Below the pieces are notes generated by a model. The model was not told the origin of the DNA, did no database searches, and saw only the letters and a list, made by a program, of their open reading frames with translations. The translations under genes and the position numbers were made by a program. From Chrysochromulina tobinii (Eukaryota; Haptophyta; Prymnesiales; Chrysochromulinaceae), in assembly GCA_001275005.1 (NCBI GenBank), contig JWZX01002651.1, positions 1 to 23,206 on the forward strand: 23,206 nucleotides of DNA, in the 5' to 3' direction. Every line of letters starts with the position of its first letter. Within the stretch, counting starts at the first letter, position 1. Positions 1 to 7,932 of the stretch are shown here, piece after piece.

Positions 1-158
1 AGAGGGCGAGCTGGGCCCGCGCTGGCGGGCGGGTTCGAGCGTAGATGGGCGGGCTCCACCGACATTTTTAAAGTTTTGTCAAACTTCTCACTGTGAATTA
101 CGATACATATTCGACGAAACTCCATCCAATCGAATCACACTTCGCGTGTAGTGCGAGG
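1..158. other. Window start, no gene seen
   Basis: Downstream of the methyltransferase stop codon; expected to hold its 3' UTR. Nothing recognisable. Confidence 0.4.
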
Positions 159-1511
159 TCAAAGCTCGAGAAATACCGCTTTCAGGTATGGCATGCCCCC
201 CGGAGCGCGCACGGGGTGGTCTGGAGCGTGCCCCGTGATGGCGGCCACGCGCCCGCGCCGCCGTGCAGCAGACTCGGCCGCGGGGACAACAGCATCTTGG
301 AAGGCTTCCGGAGTGACTTTCTGGGAGCAGGAGGCGAGCAAAAGGGTGCCATCCTTCCGTGTGAGCCTTGCGCCGAGCCCTGCCAGCCGAGCGTATGACT
401 TGAGGCCCGCTTCCAACTGTTCTGGGCGCTGTGCAAACGCGGGAGGGTCCACGATGACAATGTCGAAGAGCTCCCCACGCGCCACCATCGACTCCATCGC
501 TTCGAATGCGTCGGAGGCGACCTCGGAGTGCCTGCAGCTCGCAATCGCCCTGTCGGTCGCGCCGTTGGCCTCAAAATTGCGACGCAGCGCCTCGAGCGCG
601 GGTCGGCTCAAGTCCACAGACACGACCTCGGAGGCCCCTCCTGCAGCGGCGGCCAAGGAGAAACCTCCCGTGTAGGAGAAGACATTGAGGACCCGTACGT
701 GCCTCCCTCGGGACGCGATCGCTTTGGCCATCTCCCTCACTCGGTAGCGGTTATCGCGCTGGTCGAGGAAGAAGCCCGTCTTCTGGCCGTTGACTGGATC
801 GCACTCATACTGTATGCGGTTTTCGAGGAAGAAGACGGCAACGCGGCCCTCCGCGTCGCCCGGCACAGCGTCGAGCGGTGGGCCGCGAAGGACTTGGCCG
901 TGCTGGAGATCGAAGCGCTCAGCCGCTGGGAGCACGGCCATCTCGCGGCTCATCAGGAGCATGAAGCGAGAGCACGCTCGCAGGTGAGGCGACTCGGCGA
1001 GCGCTTTGACGATGACCTGGCACCACGGCAGCCAGCACGCAGCGTAGCACTTGATGACAATGGTCGAGCCGTAACGATCGATGACCAGCCCGTGCAGCCC
1101 GTCGTGTTCGCCGTTGCACAGCCGGTAGCCAGTCGTGATCTCGTCATCGTCAAAAATGGCCTTTCGCTCGGCGATGGCTGCATTGAGCGCCGCAGCAACC
1201 CAGCCATCATCGACTGGCGCAGTACTTGCTCCCCGCACCAGGAAGCGCACGCGAAGCGGGCTGAGCGGGTCGAAGAGACCAACGCCCAGAACAAGAGCCT
1301 TAGAGCTCTTCTTGTCCTTTGGTCCGAACACCACAGCCACGTCGCCGCAGCCGCCCTCGGATGCCTTGGTGACATCTGTGTCGAAGACTGTCAGCGGAGA
1401 CAATCCATCGGCCCTACGAAGCCGAGATGTGCAGCGCGAGTCGACGTGGACCGCCACACGCTTCGACGTCCATGGAGACGCGAGGATGACGAATAGGACG
1501 AGCCCTTGCAT
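159..1511 (-). CDS. RlmI-type SAM-dependent rRNA cytosine methyltransferase, probably organellar
   Basis: Likely transfers a methyl group from S-adenosylmethionine to a cytosine of large-subunit rRNA, as bacterial RlmI does. The open frame reaches 1607, but that codon is GTG; the first ATG is at 1511 and gives 450 residues. Seen, in that numbering: an N-terminal hydrophobic run (GLVLFVILASPW) then a basic Ser/Arg stretch; the family block NGEHDGLHGLVIDRYG (133-148); GQKTGFFLDQRDNR (242-255); SAM motif I LNVFSYTGGFSL (275-286); VDPPAF (354-359); SCSQ (394-397), whose Cys fits the m5C nucleophile; and the C-terminal GGMPYLKAVFLEL typical of the family. The leader resembles a signal peptide followed by a transit peptide, so plastid import is inferred. 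It is divergent from the TraB-like gene with 131 bp between the two ATGs. Family assignment is firm; the exact rRNA target and location are not. Confidence 0.85.
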   Translation of the reverse strand: MQGLVLFVILASPWTSKRVAVHVDSRCTSRLRRADGLSPLTVFDTDVTKASEGGCGDVAVVFGPKDKKSSKALVLGVGLFDPLSPLRVRFLVRGASTAPVDDGWVAAALNAAIAERKAIFDDDEITTGYRLCNGEHDGLHGLVIDRYGSTIVIKCYAACWLPWCQVIVKALAESPHLRACSRFMLLMSREMAVLPAAERFDLQHGQVLRGPPLDAVPGDAEGRVAVFFLENRIQYECDPVNGQKTGFFLDQRDNRYRVREMAKAIASRGRHVRVLNVFSYTGGFSLAAAAGGASEVVSVDLSRPALEALRRNFEANGATDRAIASCRHSEVASDAFEAMESMVARGELFDIVIVDPPAFAQRPEQLEAGLKSYARLAGLGARLTRKDGTLLLASCSQKVTPEAFQDAVVPAAESAARRRGRVAAITGHAPDHPVRAPGGMPYLKAVFLEL

Positions 1512-1642
1512 GCCTGCGTTGGTGAACCGGCGTTGCAAGGAGCGGACCAAAAACGAACATGTAGCGCCCCAGGAAACCGTCTGCCCTACCTTTTCATTGG
1601 CTTTCACGTGAATGGGCCTTTTTGAGGAATCTTTGGCAAATC
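1512..1642. promoter_or_regulatory. Divergent promoter with CCAAT and CACGTG boxes
   Basis: This 131-bp gap separates the ATGs of two divergent genes, so it must hold both promoters or one shared one. It contains CATTGG at 1595-1600, which is CCAATG on the minus strand, and a palindromic CACGTG (G-box/E-box) at 1605-1610, only 4 bp apart. No TATA box is evident. The motifs are seen; their function is inferred. Confidence 0.5.
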
Positions 1643-3034
1643 ATGTCGACAAGAATCTCTCCCATCAACGCCCTTCTCCTCCTCTCCGGCACGCAGGCGC
1701 TACGATCCAACTACGTGAGAATCTTCAAGTCAACGGCAGATGCCGCGGCACCCGCGTATGAGCTGCAGACGGCCGACGTGCGCCTGACGCTGCGCGAAGA
1801 CGGTGGTGTCTTCTCGGTCGATCTGCTCTCGACTGTGCATGTGGCTGAGCGCGAATACTATCGAGATCTTCAGGCGCGCGCCGAGCAGTACGACCGCACC
1901 CTGTTCGAGCTCATCGTAGATGGCTCCCTGGTGACCACGCAGCAGGATGAGGCGACCGGGACCCAGGTCCGTCGGCTGTCAACGCCGTTGCGTGCTGCCC
2001 CTGCACTAAAGGAGCTCGCGGCGCGGAACGGGCTGGACACGCAGGTCGAGGCGCTCGACTGCACGCGGTCGCGCTGGGTGCTCGCGGACGTCACGCGCCG
2101 GCAGCTCTCCGTGCAGGAGGCGCGTCTTCAGCAGCCCGGGCTCGCTAGCGGCCGGAATACGCTCGCCCCGGGCTTCGGCACGCTGGCGGCGCCGCTGCGG
2201 CTGCTGCTGGTGGGACCGACCGGCTCGAACAAGAATAGCCAAGGCTCTGCGCTGCGCCCGCTGCTCAGCTTCCTTCCCGCGCCGGAGCTGTGCTGGCTGC
2301 TCGACGATTGGATCACGGCGGGTGGGCCGGAACTCTCGCCCGCCTTAGCGCCGCTCGCCGACGCGCTCGGTCGCTTCGACCTCGGCGCGGCGCGGCGCCT
2401 CTCGTTTGCGCTGACGCTTGCCGCCGGCGAGACGACCCAGGAAGGCTCGCTCGCGGGTGCTCTCGTGCGCTGGCGCAACGCGCGCGCCGTCGAGGAGGTC
2501 GAAGTCGCGCGTGCCGCCGGCTGCACCAAGGTCGCGTTGCTCTACGGCGCGCTACATATGCGCGACCTACGCTCGCGTCTGCTGCAGCGCTACTCACTTG
2601 TGTCCGTGGCCGAGCCGATCTGGCGCACCGCCTGGTCCGTCGGCGTGCCCGCGGAAGACAAGGGCACACCAGGGCGCTCAGTGCTCGTGCTCGCGGCGAT
2701 GTCTCTTGTGCTGCTCGCAGTCGATGCGTTCGACTGGATCGATTGTACGGAGGCTGTGCTGCGCACCGTTGCCGTCCAGCTGACGCCCGCCATCGGTGCT
2801 CTCGCGCCGGAGCTCTACGGCGGAGGCGAAGGCGGCCTTGGCGCTGCGGCCGCCAATGCCGCGGCCAACGCGGCCACCGACACGCCCGCGGGCGCCTTGC
2901 TCGAGGCGCTGCTCTACCTGGCCCGGCATGCGCTGCTCTACCTGGCGTTGCAGCGGTGGGCCTTTGAGTGGGACTCGAGATGGTGGGCTGTGGAGGCAGA
3001 TGACGAGGCGTCGGTTCGGTTATCTGAACGTTGA
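1643..3034 (+). CDS. TraB/PrgY/GumN-like family membrane protein
   Basis: Bacterial PrgY/TraB proteins act on peptide signals, Tiki proteins are proteases, and eukaryotic TraB-domain proteins sit in organelle membranes; the activity here is unknown. The frame is open from a TTG at 1622, but the first ATG is at 1643, giving 463 residues. Seen: an N-terminal hydrophobic stretch (INALLLLSGTQAL) that could be a signal sequence; a STVHVAEREYY block (about 63-73), matching the family's GT.H motif; an acidic FELIVDG segment; a second block VALLYGALHMRDLRSRL (about 298-314), matching the second conserved G..H; a hydrophobic segment (about 346-366); and a Gly/Ala-rich linker with a possible second hydrophobic helix near the C terminus (LLEALLYLARHALLYLAL). 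No intron is needed. Family confidence is good; substrate and compartment are unknown. Confidence 0.7.
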   Translation: MSTRISPINALLLLSGTQALRSNYVRIFKSTADAAAPAYELQTADVRLTLREDGGVFSVDLLSTVHVAEREYYRDLQARAEQYDRTLFELIVDGSLVTTQQDEATGTQVRRLSTPLRAAPALKELAARNGLDTQVEALDCTRSRWVLADVTRRQLSVQEARLQQPGLASGRNTLAPGFGTLAAPLRLLLVGPTGSNKNSQGSALRPLLSFLPAPELCWLLDDWITAGGPELSPALAPLADALGRFDLGAARRLSFALTLAAGETTQEGSLAGALVRWRNARAVEEVEVARAAGCTKVALLYGALHMRDLRSRLLQRYSLVSVAEPIWRTAWSVGVPAEDKGTPGRSVLVLAAMSLVLLAVDAFDWIDCTEAVLRTVAVQLTPAIGALAPELYGGGEGGLGAAAANAAANAATDTPAGALLEALLYLARHALLYLALQRWAFEWDSRWWAVEADDEASVRLSER

Positions 3035-3469
3035 GTACGCTGTCTATACAGATTTGAGAGATGAGAGTGTGGTCAATTGGAGTGTGGCCTCTGCCCACGC
3101 GCGGCGCTAGCCGCGCTATACCTTTTTGCCCGCGATCCCGTCCACCGCCCCCCCGCGCCCCGGCGCGGATTGGGACGAAAAGAGACTTTTTACAAAAGTG
3201 CCCATTTCGCGCCGCGCTCTGATGAGCACTTCGCAGGCTATTCGCAGGCCTTCTTGTGACTTGTCTTTTCCCACACGCCACAGAGCACGAACGTGGACTT
3301 GGACTGAAGATTTGATTTTTGAGGAGGTCCATTGCGTACCGGTGCCTTTGTGCGCCCGCGTGTCCCGTGTGTCCCGTGTGTGTGTCCCGGCTCCCCCCGG
3401 TGTCTTTTTCCCGGACAAGTCACAAGTGCGCTCGAGCACTTTTTCGGCGCGGCGCGCGGCGGCCGCCGC
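3035..3469. other. Intergenic region and 5' leader of the DUF218 gene
   Basis: No gene is recognised in these 435 bases. They contain the 3' end region of the TraB-like gene and the presumed promoter and 5' leader of the next gene. A short run of repeated TGTCCCG/TGTG units lies at about 3360-3390. The frame of the downstream gene is open back to a TTG at 3332 but has no ATG before 3470. Confidence 0.5.
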
Positions 3470-4564
3470 ATGGCCGAGCAGACGCTTGCAACAATGGCAG
3501 ACAAGGAACGCCGCGACAAGGACCGGCACTCCAGGACAGGGCCGAGAGCACGAACCCTCGCGATAGCCGCAACGCTCGCCGTCACGATAGGAAGCCTCGC
3601 CTACCTCCTCCTGTGGCGCAGTAAGAGCAGCTCTCCGTGCACGCTTCCACATCGGCACACGGCCACCGCGCAGCTGCTCCCGCCGCCCGCTCGCTACGCG
3701 AGCGCCACGCACCTCATCATGGTCGCGGGCCACGCCGTGTACGTCGCGTCGTCACGTACCGCGGCCGATGTTGTGAAGGAGGAGTCGTGGTTTCTCGAGA
3801 GCTTCCAACACGGCCAGCTGAGCACAATGCTGGCGCACATCCGTCGCGGCGTCGAGCTTGCCGCCGCCGACAATCGCTCGCTCCTCATCTTCTCGGGCGG
3901 CGAGACACGCGCCGCAGCCGGCCCGCGCTCCGAAGCTTTCAGTTACTGGGAGGCGGCAGAGGCGCTCGGATGGTATGGCACGCCGTACGTGCGGGAGCGT
4001 AGCGTGCTCGAGCCACACGCACGCGACTCGCTCGAGAATCTGCTCTTTGCGTTGTGCCGCTTCTACGAGGTCGCCGGCCGCTACCCGGAGCGTGTCACCG
4101 TCGTCTCCTTTGGCTTCAAGCGACGGCGCTTTGTCGAGCTGCACCGCGCGGCACTCCGGTTGCCGCGCTCGCGCTTCGCGTACGTGGGCATCGACCCGCC
4201 GGGCTTGGGGCTCGACGTGCTCAAGGGCGAGATCAGCCACTCGTCCAAGCCCTTTGAGCGCGACCCGTATGGCTGCGTCGAGGCCGAGCTCCAGCGCAAG
4301 CGCGCCGCACGTGACCCGTTTCGACGTGGCGCACGCTATGCCGATGGCTGTCCCGCCCTCACAGCACTCCTAGAGCATTGTGAGCCAAGCACCTTTCGTG
4401 GGCCACTGCCCTGGTCGGCACACGTAGGCGACGATGAGGACACCGACGGCTCTTTTGGTTCGCGCCGTCGCCAGCTCGCCCCTTCTGGGCAGGCTGACCT
4501 CGTCGTAGTACGGACCGCGCGTGACTTCCAAACACTTTCGGAAGGCGACCGTTCTCGCACGTGA
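3470..4564 (+). CDS. DUF218/YdcF-like single-pass membrane protein
   Basis: A member of the DUF218 (YdcF/SanA/ElyC-like) fold family. Bacterial members are linked to envelope integrity, and many eukaryotes have an uncharacterised paralogue; the reaction is not known. The ATG at 3470 is preceded by GCCGCCGC and followed by G, a good initiation context, and gives 364 residues. Seen: a basic, hydrophilic N terminus, then one membrane segment at about 29-49 (TLAIAATLAVTIGSLAYLLLW), so the bulk is probably lumenal. Family blocks in order: HLIMVAGHAVYV (about 78-89), FSGGETR with a following PRSEA (about 138-150), the DSLEN segment corresponding to the family's S.NT.EN motif, and VTVVSFGFKRRRF in the position of the family's TS..H..RA block. 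No intron is needed. The stop codon lies in a short tandem repeat. Confidence 0.75.
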   Translation: MAEQTLATMADKERRDKDRHSRTGPRARTLAIAATLAVTIGSLAYLLLWRSKSSSPCTLPHRHTATAQLLPPPARYASATHLIMVAGHAVYVASSRTAADVVKEESWFLESFQHGQLSTMLAHIRRGVELAAADNRSLLIFSGGETRAAAGPRSEAFSYWEAAEALGWYGTPYVRERSVLEPHARDSLENLLFALCRFYEVAGRYPERVTVVSFGFKRRRFVELHRAALRLPRSRFAYVGIDPPGLGLDVLKGEISHSSKPFERDPYGCVEAELQRKRAARDPFRRGARYADGCPALTALLEHCEPSTFRGPLPWSAHVGDDEDTDGSFGSRRRQLAPSGQADLVVVRTARDFQTLSEGDRSRT

Positions 4565-4586
4565 GGCCAGGCACGTGAGGCCACGG
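4559..4586. repeat. Two-copy tandem repeat at a stop codon
   Basis: The 13-mer GCACGTGAGGCCA occurs twice, 14 bp apart. The TGA stop of the DUF218-like gene lies inside the first copy. Confidence 0.6.
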
Positions 4587-5285
4587 CACGGCGAGAGAAC
4601 GGCTGTCGCCCCTAGCGCTTTAGTAGCATAGGATAGCCCAGGGACCGGCCTCTCCGGGGCTGCGGGGGTGCTCGCTCCACACGCGGGGCCGGCGGTATCT
4701 TCGCACTTCGGTGCGGTCGACACGGGGGCCTTCAGTACCGCCCGGACTGCCGTGCTGCCACGTGCCCGCCGCGCCGGGCGCAAGTGAAGTTGCGAGTAGC
4801 TACGGAGAGGTAGCAGCAAGTCGACCAGCTGTAGCGCAGGGGGGAGCTCGTAGAGCTCATCTCATCGACTCTATAGCCGTTATATAGCCGTATAGGAGAC
4901 TCTACGCTAGACGGTCGCGCCGGCGCCGCGGCCGGGCGGTCTACTAGGGCCCAGGCCGCCGCGCGCGGCGTCTCGACGTCGACGACGCGTACCGCATTCG
5001 TGATTCGAGCGGTCGTCGAGTTCATCCGTCTAATAAAAGTGTAGGACAGTTTGTCTCGTAGGTGTCCGGGACGAGACACGTCACGGATCGTCACCGGTGG
5101 ACTGCCGCAGCCTGAGACTGAAGCTGGATGCACAAAAGCACGTGATCCTAACGCGTGCACGCGTCGGAAGCGCACAACCGATCCGTCCGCGATGCTCCGC
5201 ATCGGCCGCTCGAGCTCGCCGACGGGGCGGCAGCAGACTCAACCAGGCCACGCCGCATCAAGGTGTGCCCTTCTCTGCCGTGAGG
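4565..5285. other. Convergent intergenic region, no gene seen
   Basis: About 720 bp between two convergent genes, presumably holding both 3' UTRs and poly(A) sites. Several chance reading frames exist, the longest 156 residues on the minus strand at 4732-5202, but none shows a recognisable motif or composition like its neighbours. A small direct repeat TATAGCCGT occurs twice near 4871-4893. Confidence 0.5.
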
Positions 5286-7679
5286 TCACGCTGCGGGCTG
5301 CTCGACGCGCGCCTCGTCGAAGACGATGATGGGCTGATCGGCCGAGAGGATTGCCCCCGGTTGCGCGAGCAGAGTGCGCACGACGCCATCACGCCGAGCG
5401 GTGAGCACATTCTGCATCTTCATCGCCTCGACGACGCACAGGGCCTGCCCGAGAAAGACGACCTGACCCTCCGACACGGCGACCGAGACCAGCTTTCCCG
5501 GCATGGGCGAGAGCAAGGCATTGTCGAGCAGCGAGCGCGGAGGCGGCTTCAGGTGGCGCGAGAGCTCCGCCACGCGCGGCGCGCGTGTCAGCACCTCGTA
5601 CGTCGTGCCGAAGGCGCTGAGCAGCCAGCCCTGCGTGCGCCTCTCGAGCACCTGCACAGCGAGGGCGGTGCCACCGGCAAGCGGGTCGCTCTCCTCATGG
5701 CCATGGCCGCCGTCCCCCTCCTTGGGCTCCTCGAGCGGCAGAGTCTGCGCACGTGCCTCGAACAAGCCCCCGGGCCCGAGGCCTGTGCTTGAGAGCGTGA
5801 GCAGCCGACTCCACGAGGCTGGCGCCGAGGGTGGCGCCGTCGTGGGCGCCGACCCGTCGGGGTCTGCCGCCGACGAGCCGCGCGCCGTCGCGGGCGCTCC
5901 TTGGACGAGCAGCCTCATGCCCGGCGGCAGCAGCGAGCCGGCCGAAACCCCAACGGCTGGATCGAGCGTGACTGTGAGCTGCTGCTCGGCAGCGGCGCCC
6001 TCACTCTCGAGGCGCGCCCACAGGTTGGTGCTGAGGGCCACCGAGTCGACGGCGTGCAGTAGAGCGGAGGCAGGGCTCGCACCGGGCGCGGGCGGCGCAG
6101 GCGCAGTGGCGCGTAGCTCGGCGGCCAGCTCCAGCGCCGCCGCGCACGCGAGCAGCTCACACTTTTGGCTGGGCGTGAGCACGTGCCCGTCGTAGCCGTC
6201 GGGGAACTCCTCGGGGATGAAGGCGGTGGTCACCTGTGCGGAGAGGGGTGGGGCGCTGTGGTGAGCACTTGCATGCGCGCAGGCGAGGCTCGCAGGGAAC
6301 TCCTCGGGGATGAAGGCGGCGGTCACCTCGCCCCGCGCAAACCGCGGGTGGTCGAGGAGCGTGTGCAGAAAGTTGAGGTTGTGCCGCAGCCCATCGCCCC
6401 TAATTTGGTAACGGGCGAGCGCATGCAGCATGAGGCGCCGCGCCTCGTCGCGGCTCGCGCCGTGCGTGATGAGCTTGGCAATCATCGGGTCGTAGTGGAC
6501 GGAGATCTCGCCGCCCTCGACGACGCCATCGTCCACGCGCACCGTGCCTTCGCATCCCGCCGCCGCCACCACCGCAGCCTCGTCCGGGGGCACGTACCGC
6601 GCAAGCGTGCCCACCGAGGGCAAGAACCCCCGCAGAGGGTCCTCGGCGTACACGCGGCACTCAAAGCTCCAACCGCGCGCGAGGACGTCGGCCTGCGCAA
6701 ACGGGAGCGGCTGGCGCGCCGCCACTTGGAGCATCACCTCGACGAGATCGAGGCCCGTCACCATCTCGGTCACCGGATGCTCCACCTGGAGCCGCGTGTT
6801 CATTTCGAGAAAGTAGTGCCGCTGCTGCGCGTCGACGAGGAACTCGACAGTACCCGCCGAGCGGTAGCCGACCGCCTTGGCGAGTGCGACCGCCTCCTCG
6901 CCCATCGCGCGCACGGTCGCCTCGGACAGGTGCGGCGCGGGCGCCTCCTCGACCACCTTCTGGTTGCGCCGCTGGATTGAGCAGTCGCGTGGTGGCAGGT
7001 ACACCGTGTTGCCGAACGTATCGGCGATCAGCTGGATCTCGACGTGGCGTGGCTTCTCGACGTAGCGTTCGACGAAGATGCGGTCGTCGCCAAAGGAGGC
7101 GGCCGCCTCGGCCGCCGAGAGCGCGAAGCCGCTCGCCGCCTCCGCGTCGTTGTACGCGATGCGCATGCCCTTGCCCCCGCCGCCCGCCGACGCCTTGAGC
7201 ATGACCGGATAGCCGACCTTGTTGGCGACGGCGACGGCCTCCTCGGCTGTCTTCATGACCGCGAGCACGCCAGGGATCGTGCTCACGCCCGCGGCCTGAG
7301 CGAGCAGCTTGGACTCGATCTTGTCGCCCATCGCACGGATTGCGTGCGCCGTTGGCCCGACGAAGGCGGCGCCCGCGGCCTCTACGGCCTCGCAGAAGGC
7401 GGCTCGCTCGGAGAGGAAGCCGTAGCCCGGGTGCACCGCCTCGGCACCCGTCTTCTTGATCGCGTCGATCAGCCGGTCGATGCGCAGATACGAGTCTGCC
7501 GAGGCGGCCGAACCGATGCAGATGGCCTCGTCGGCCATCGCCACATGCGGCGCACGAGCATCGGGCTCGCTGTACACGCCGATCGTACGCATGCCTAGCC
7601 GTTTGGCCGTGCGCATAGTGCGGCAGGCGATCTCCCCGCGGTTAGCCACGAGCAGCGAGCGGAACGGCGGCGGCGCCAT
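5286..7679 (-). CDS. PCCA: Propionyl-CoA carboxylase alpha chain (biotin carboxylase + biotin carrier)
   Basis: The biotin-carboxylating subunit: ATP and bicarbonate carboxylate biotin, and the beta subunit then passes CO2 to propionyl-CoA to give methylmalonyl-CoA, in odd-chain fatty acid, Val, Ile and Met breakdown. Seen (797 residues unspliced): biotin carboxylase from residue 7 (LLVANRGEIACR), ATP-grasp loop ASAGGGGKGMR (163-173), CSIQRRNQKVVEEAP (233-247), EMNTRLQVEHPVTE (292-305); a BT-like linker domain; and a C-terminal carrier domain with biotinyl-lysine motif AMKMQN (Lys754). THAIRAMGDKIESKLLA and the PDGYDGH segment favour PCC over methylcrotonyl- or acetyl-CoA carboxylase. Codons 452-482 look like a 93-bp intron (separate entry), giving 766 residues. 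Odd: the catalytic domain begins at residue 7 with no mitochondrial presequence, although PCC is normally matrix-located; an in-frame TGA lies upstream at 7722-7724, so a missed 5' exon is possible. Confidence 0.85.
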   Translation of the reverse strand: MAPPPFRSLLVANRGEIACRTMRTAKRLGMRTIGVYSEPDARAPHVAMADEAICIGSAASADSYLRIDRLIDAIKKTGAEAVHPGYGFLSERAAFCEAVEAAGAAFVGPTAHAIRAMGDKIESKLLAQAAGVSTIPGVLAVMKTAEEAVAVANKVGYPVMLKASAGGGGKGMRIAYNDAEAASGFALSAAEAAASFGDDRIFVERYVEKPRHVEIQLIADTFGNTVYLPPRDCSIQRRNQKVVEEAPAPHLSEATVRAMGEEAVALAKAVGYRSAGTVEFLVDAQQRHYFLEMNTRLQVEHPVTEMVTGLDLVEVMLQVAARQPLPFAQADVLARGWSFECRVYAEDPLRGFLPSVGTLARYVPPDEAAVVAAAGCEGTVRVDDGVVEGGEISVHYDPMIAKLITHGASRDEARRLMLHALARYQIRGDGLRHNLNFLHTLLDHPRFARGEVTAAFIPEEFPASLACAHASAHHSAPPLSAQVTTAFIPEEFPDGYDGHVLTPSQKCELLACAAALELAAELRATAPAPPAPGASPASALLHAVDSVALSTNLWARLESEGAAAEQQLTVTLDPAVGVSAGSLLPPGMRLLVQGAPATARGSSAADPDGSAPTTAPPSAPASWSRLLTLSSTGLGPGGLFEARAQTLPLEEPKEGDGGHGHEESDPLAGGTALAVQVLERRTQGWLLSAFGTTYEVLTRAPRVAELSRHLKPPPRSLLDNALLSPMPGKLVSVAVSEGQVVFLGQALCVVEAMKMQNVLTARRDGVVRTLLAQPGAILSADQPIIVFDEARVEQPAA
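6234..6326 (-). other. Putative 93-bp GT-AG intron with duplicated ends, in PCCA
   Basis: On the minus strand, GAG|GTGACC (donor at 6326) and CCTCTCCGCACAG|GTGACC (acceptor at 6234) bound 93 bp. A pyrimidine-rich tract precedes the AG, and a branch-like GCTCACC lies upstream of it. The first ~33 bases of the segment match the first ~33 bases after it with one mismatch near the start (both encode VT.AFIPEEFP). Removal leaves FARGE joined to VTTAFIPEEFPDGYDGH, a continuous match to the family's layout here. The length is a multiple of three without a stop, so retention would just add 31 residues. The repeat and splice motifs are seen; splicing is inferred. Confidence 0.65.
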
Positions 7680-7705
7680 GACTCGTCGGAACGGCGGCGG
7701 CGGCG
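7659..7705. repeat. Direct repeat around the PCCA start codon
   Basis: The string CGGAACGGCGGCGGCG occurs at 7660 and again at 7687, 27 bp apart. On the minus strand it reads Pro-Pro-Pro-Phe-Arg both just before and just after the ATG. It may be a slippage duplication and it complicates start choice. Confidence 0.5.
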
Positions 7706-7932
7706 GCGGCCAACTCGGTCCTCATCACAGTCTTCGACACGTCAAATTCGTCAAGCCCTCGTCGCCGTTCACGGATGTGTTGAGATTCGAATGGATTTTT
7801 ACATGTACATGTATGGACGGCCTGCCGTGGGAAACCGGAAGCGCCGACGGGCAAACAACGCGTTTGGGATCTCGCGTAACCCTCGCGGAGGTCCACCCGA
7901 CGAACTCTGCGTGCGCCGAAAGAGAAGCCACG
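7680..7932. promoter_or_regulatory. Divergent promoter region, PCCA / glycosyltransferase
   Basis: These 253 bp separate the ATGs of two divergent genes. Noted: a GCC/CGG-rich run at 7692-7711, an ACATGTACATGTATG segment at 7801-7815 with overlapping ATGs upstream of the glycosyltransferase start, and no clear TATA box. The promoter role is inferred from gene orientation only. Confidence 0.4.

Noticed and set aside
528-1496. 322-residue plus-strand frame opposite the methyltransferase gene
   Set aside because: GC-rich antisense shadow; the minus frame has clear conserved motifs and this one has none.
4732-5202. 156-residue minus-strand frame in the convergent gap
   Set aside because: No motif, no recognisable family, and base composition gives many such chance frames; kept only as an intergenic note.
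6165-6980. 271-residue plus-strand frame opposite PCCA
   Set aside because: Antisense shadow of the biotin carboxylase domain.
7680-7760. Short Ala-rich frame just upstream of PCCA as a mitochondrial presequence
   Set aside because: The only upstream ATG-led Ala-rich peptide is in a different frame from PCCA and would need a frameshift or an unseen intron to join.
7456-7932. 159-residue N-terminal extension of the glycosyltransferase
   Set aside because: The extension runs antisense through the PCCA start and promoter; the first well-placed ATG at 7933 gives a complete GT4 protein.
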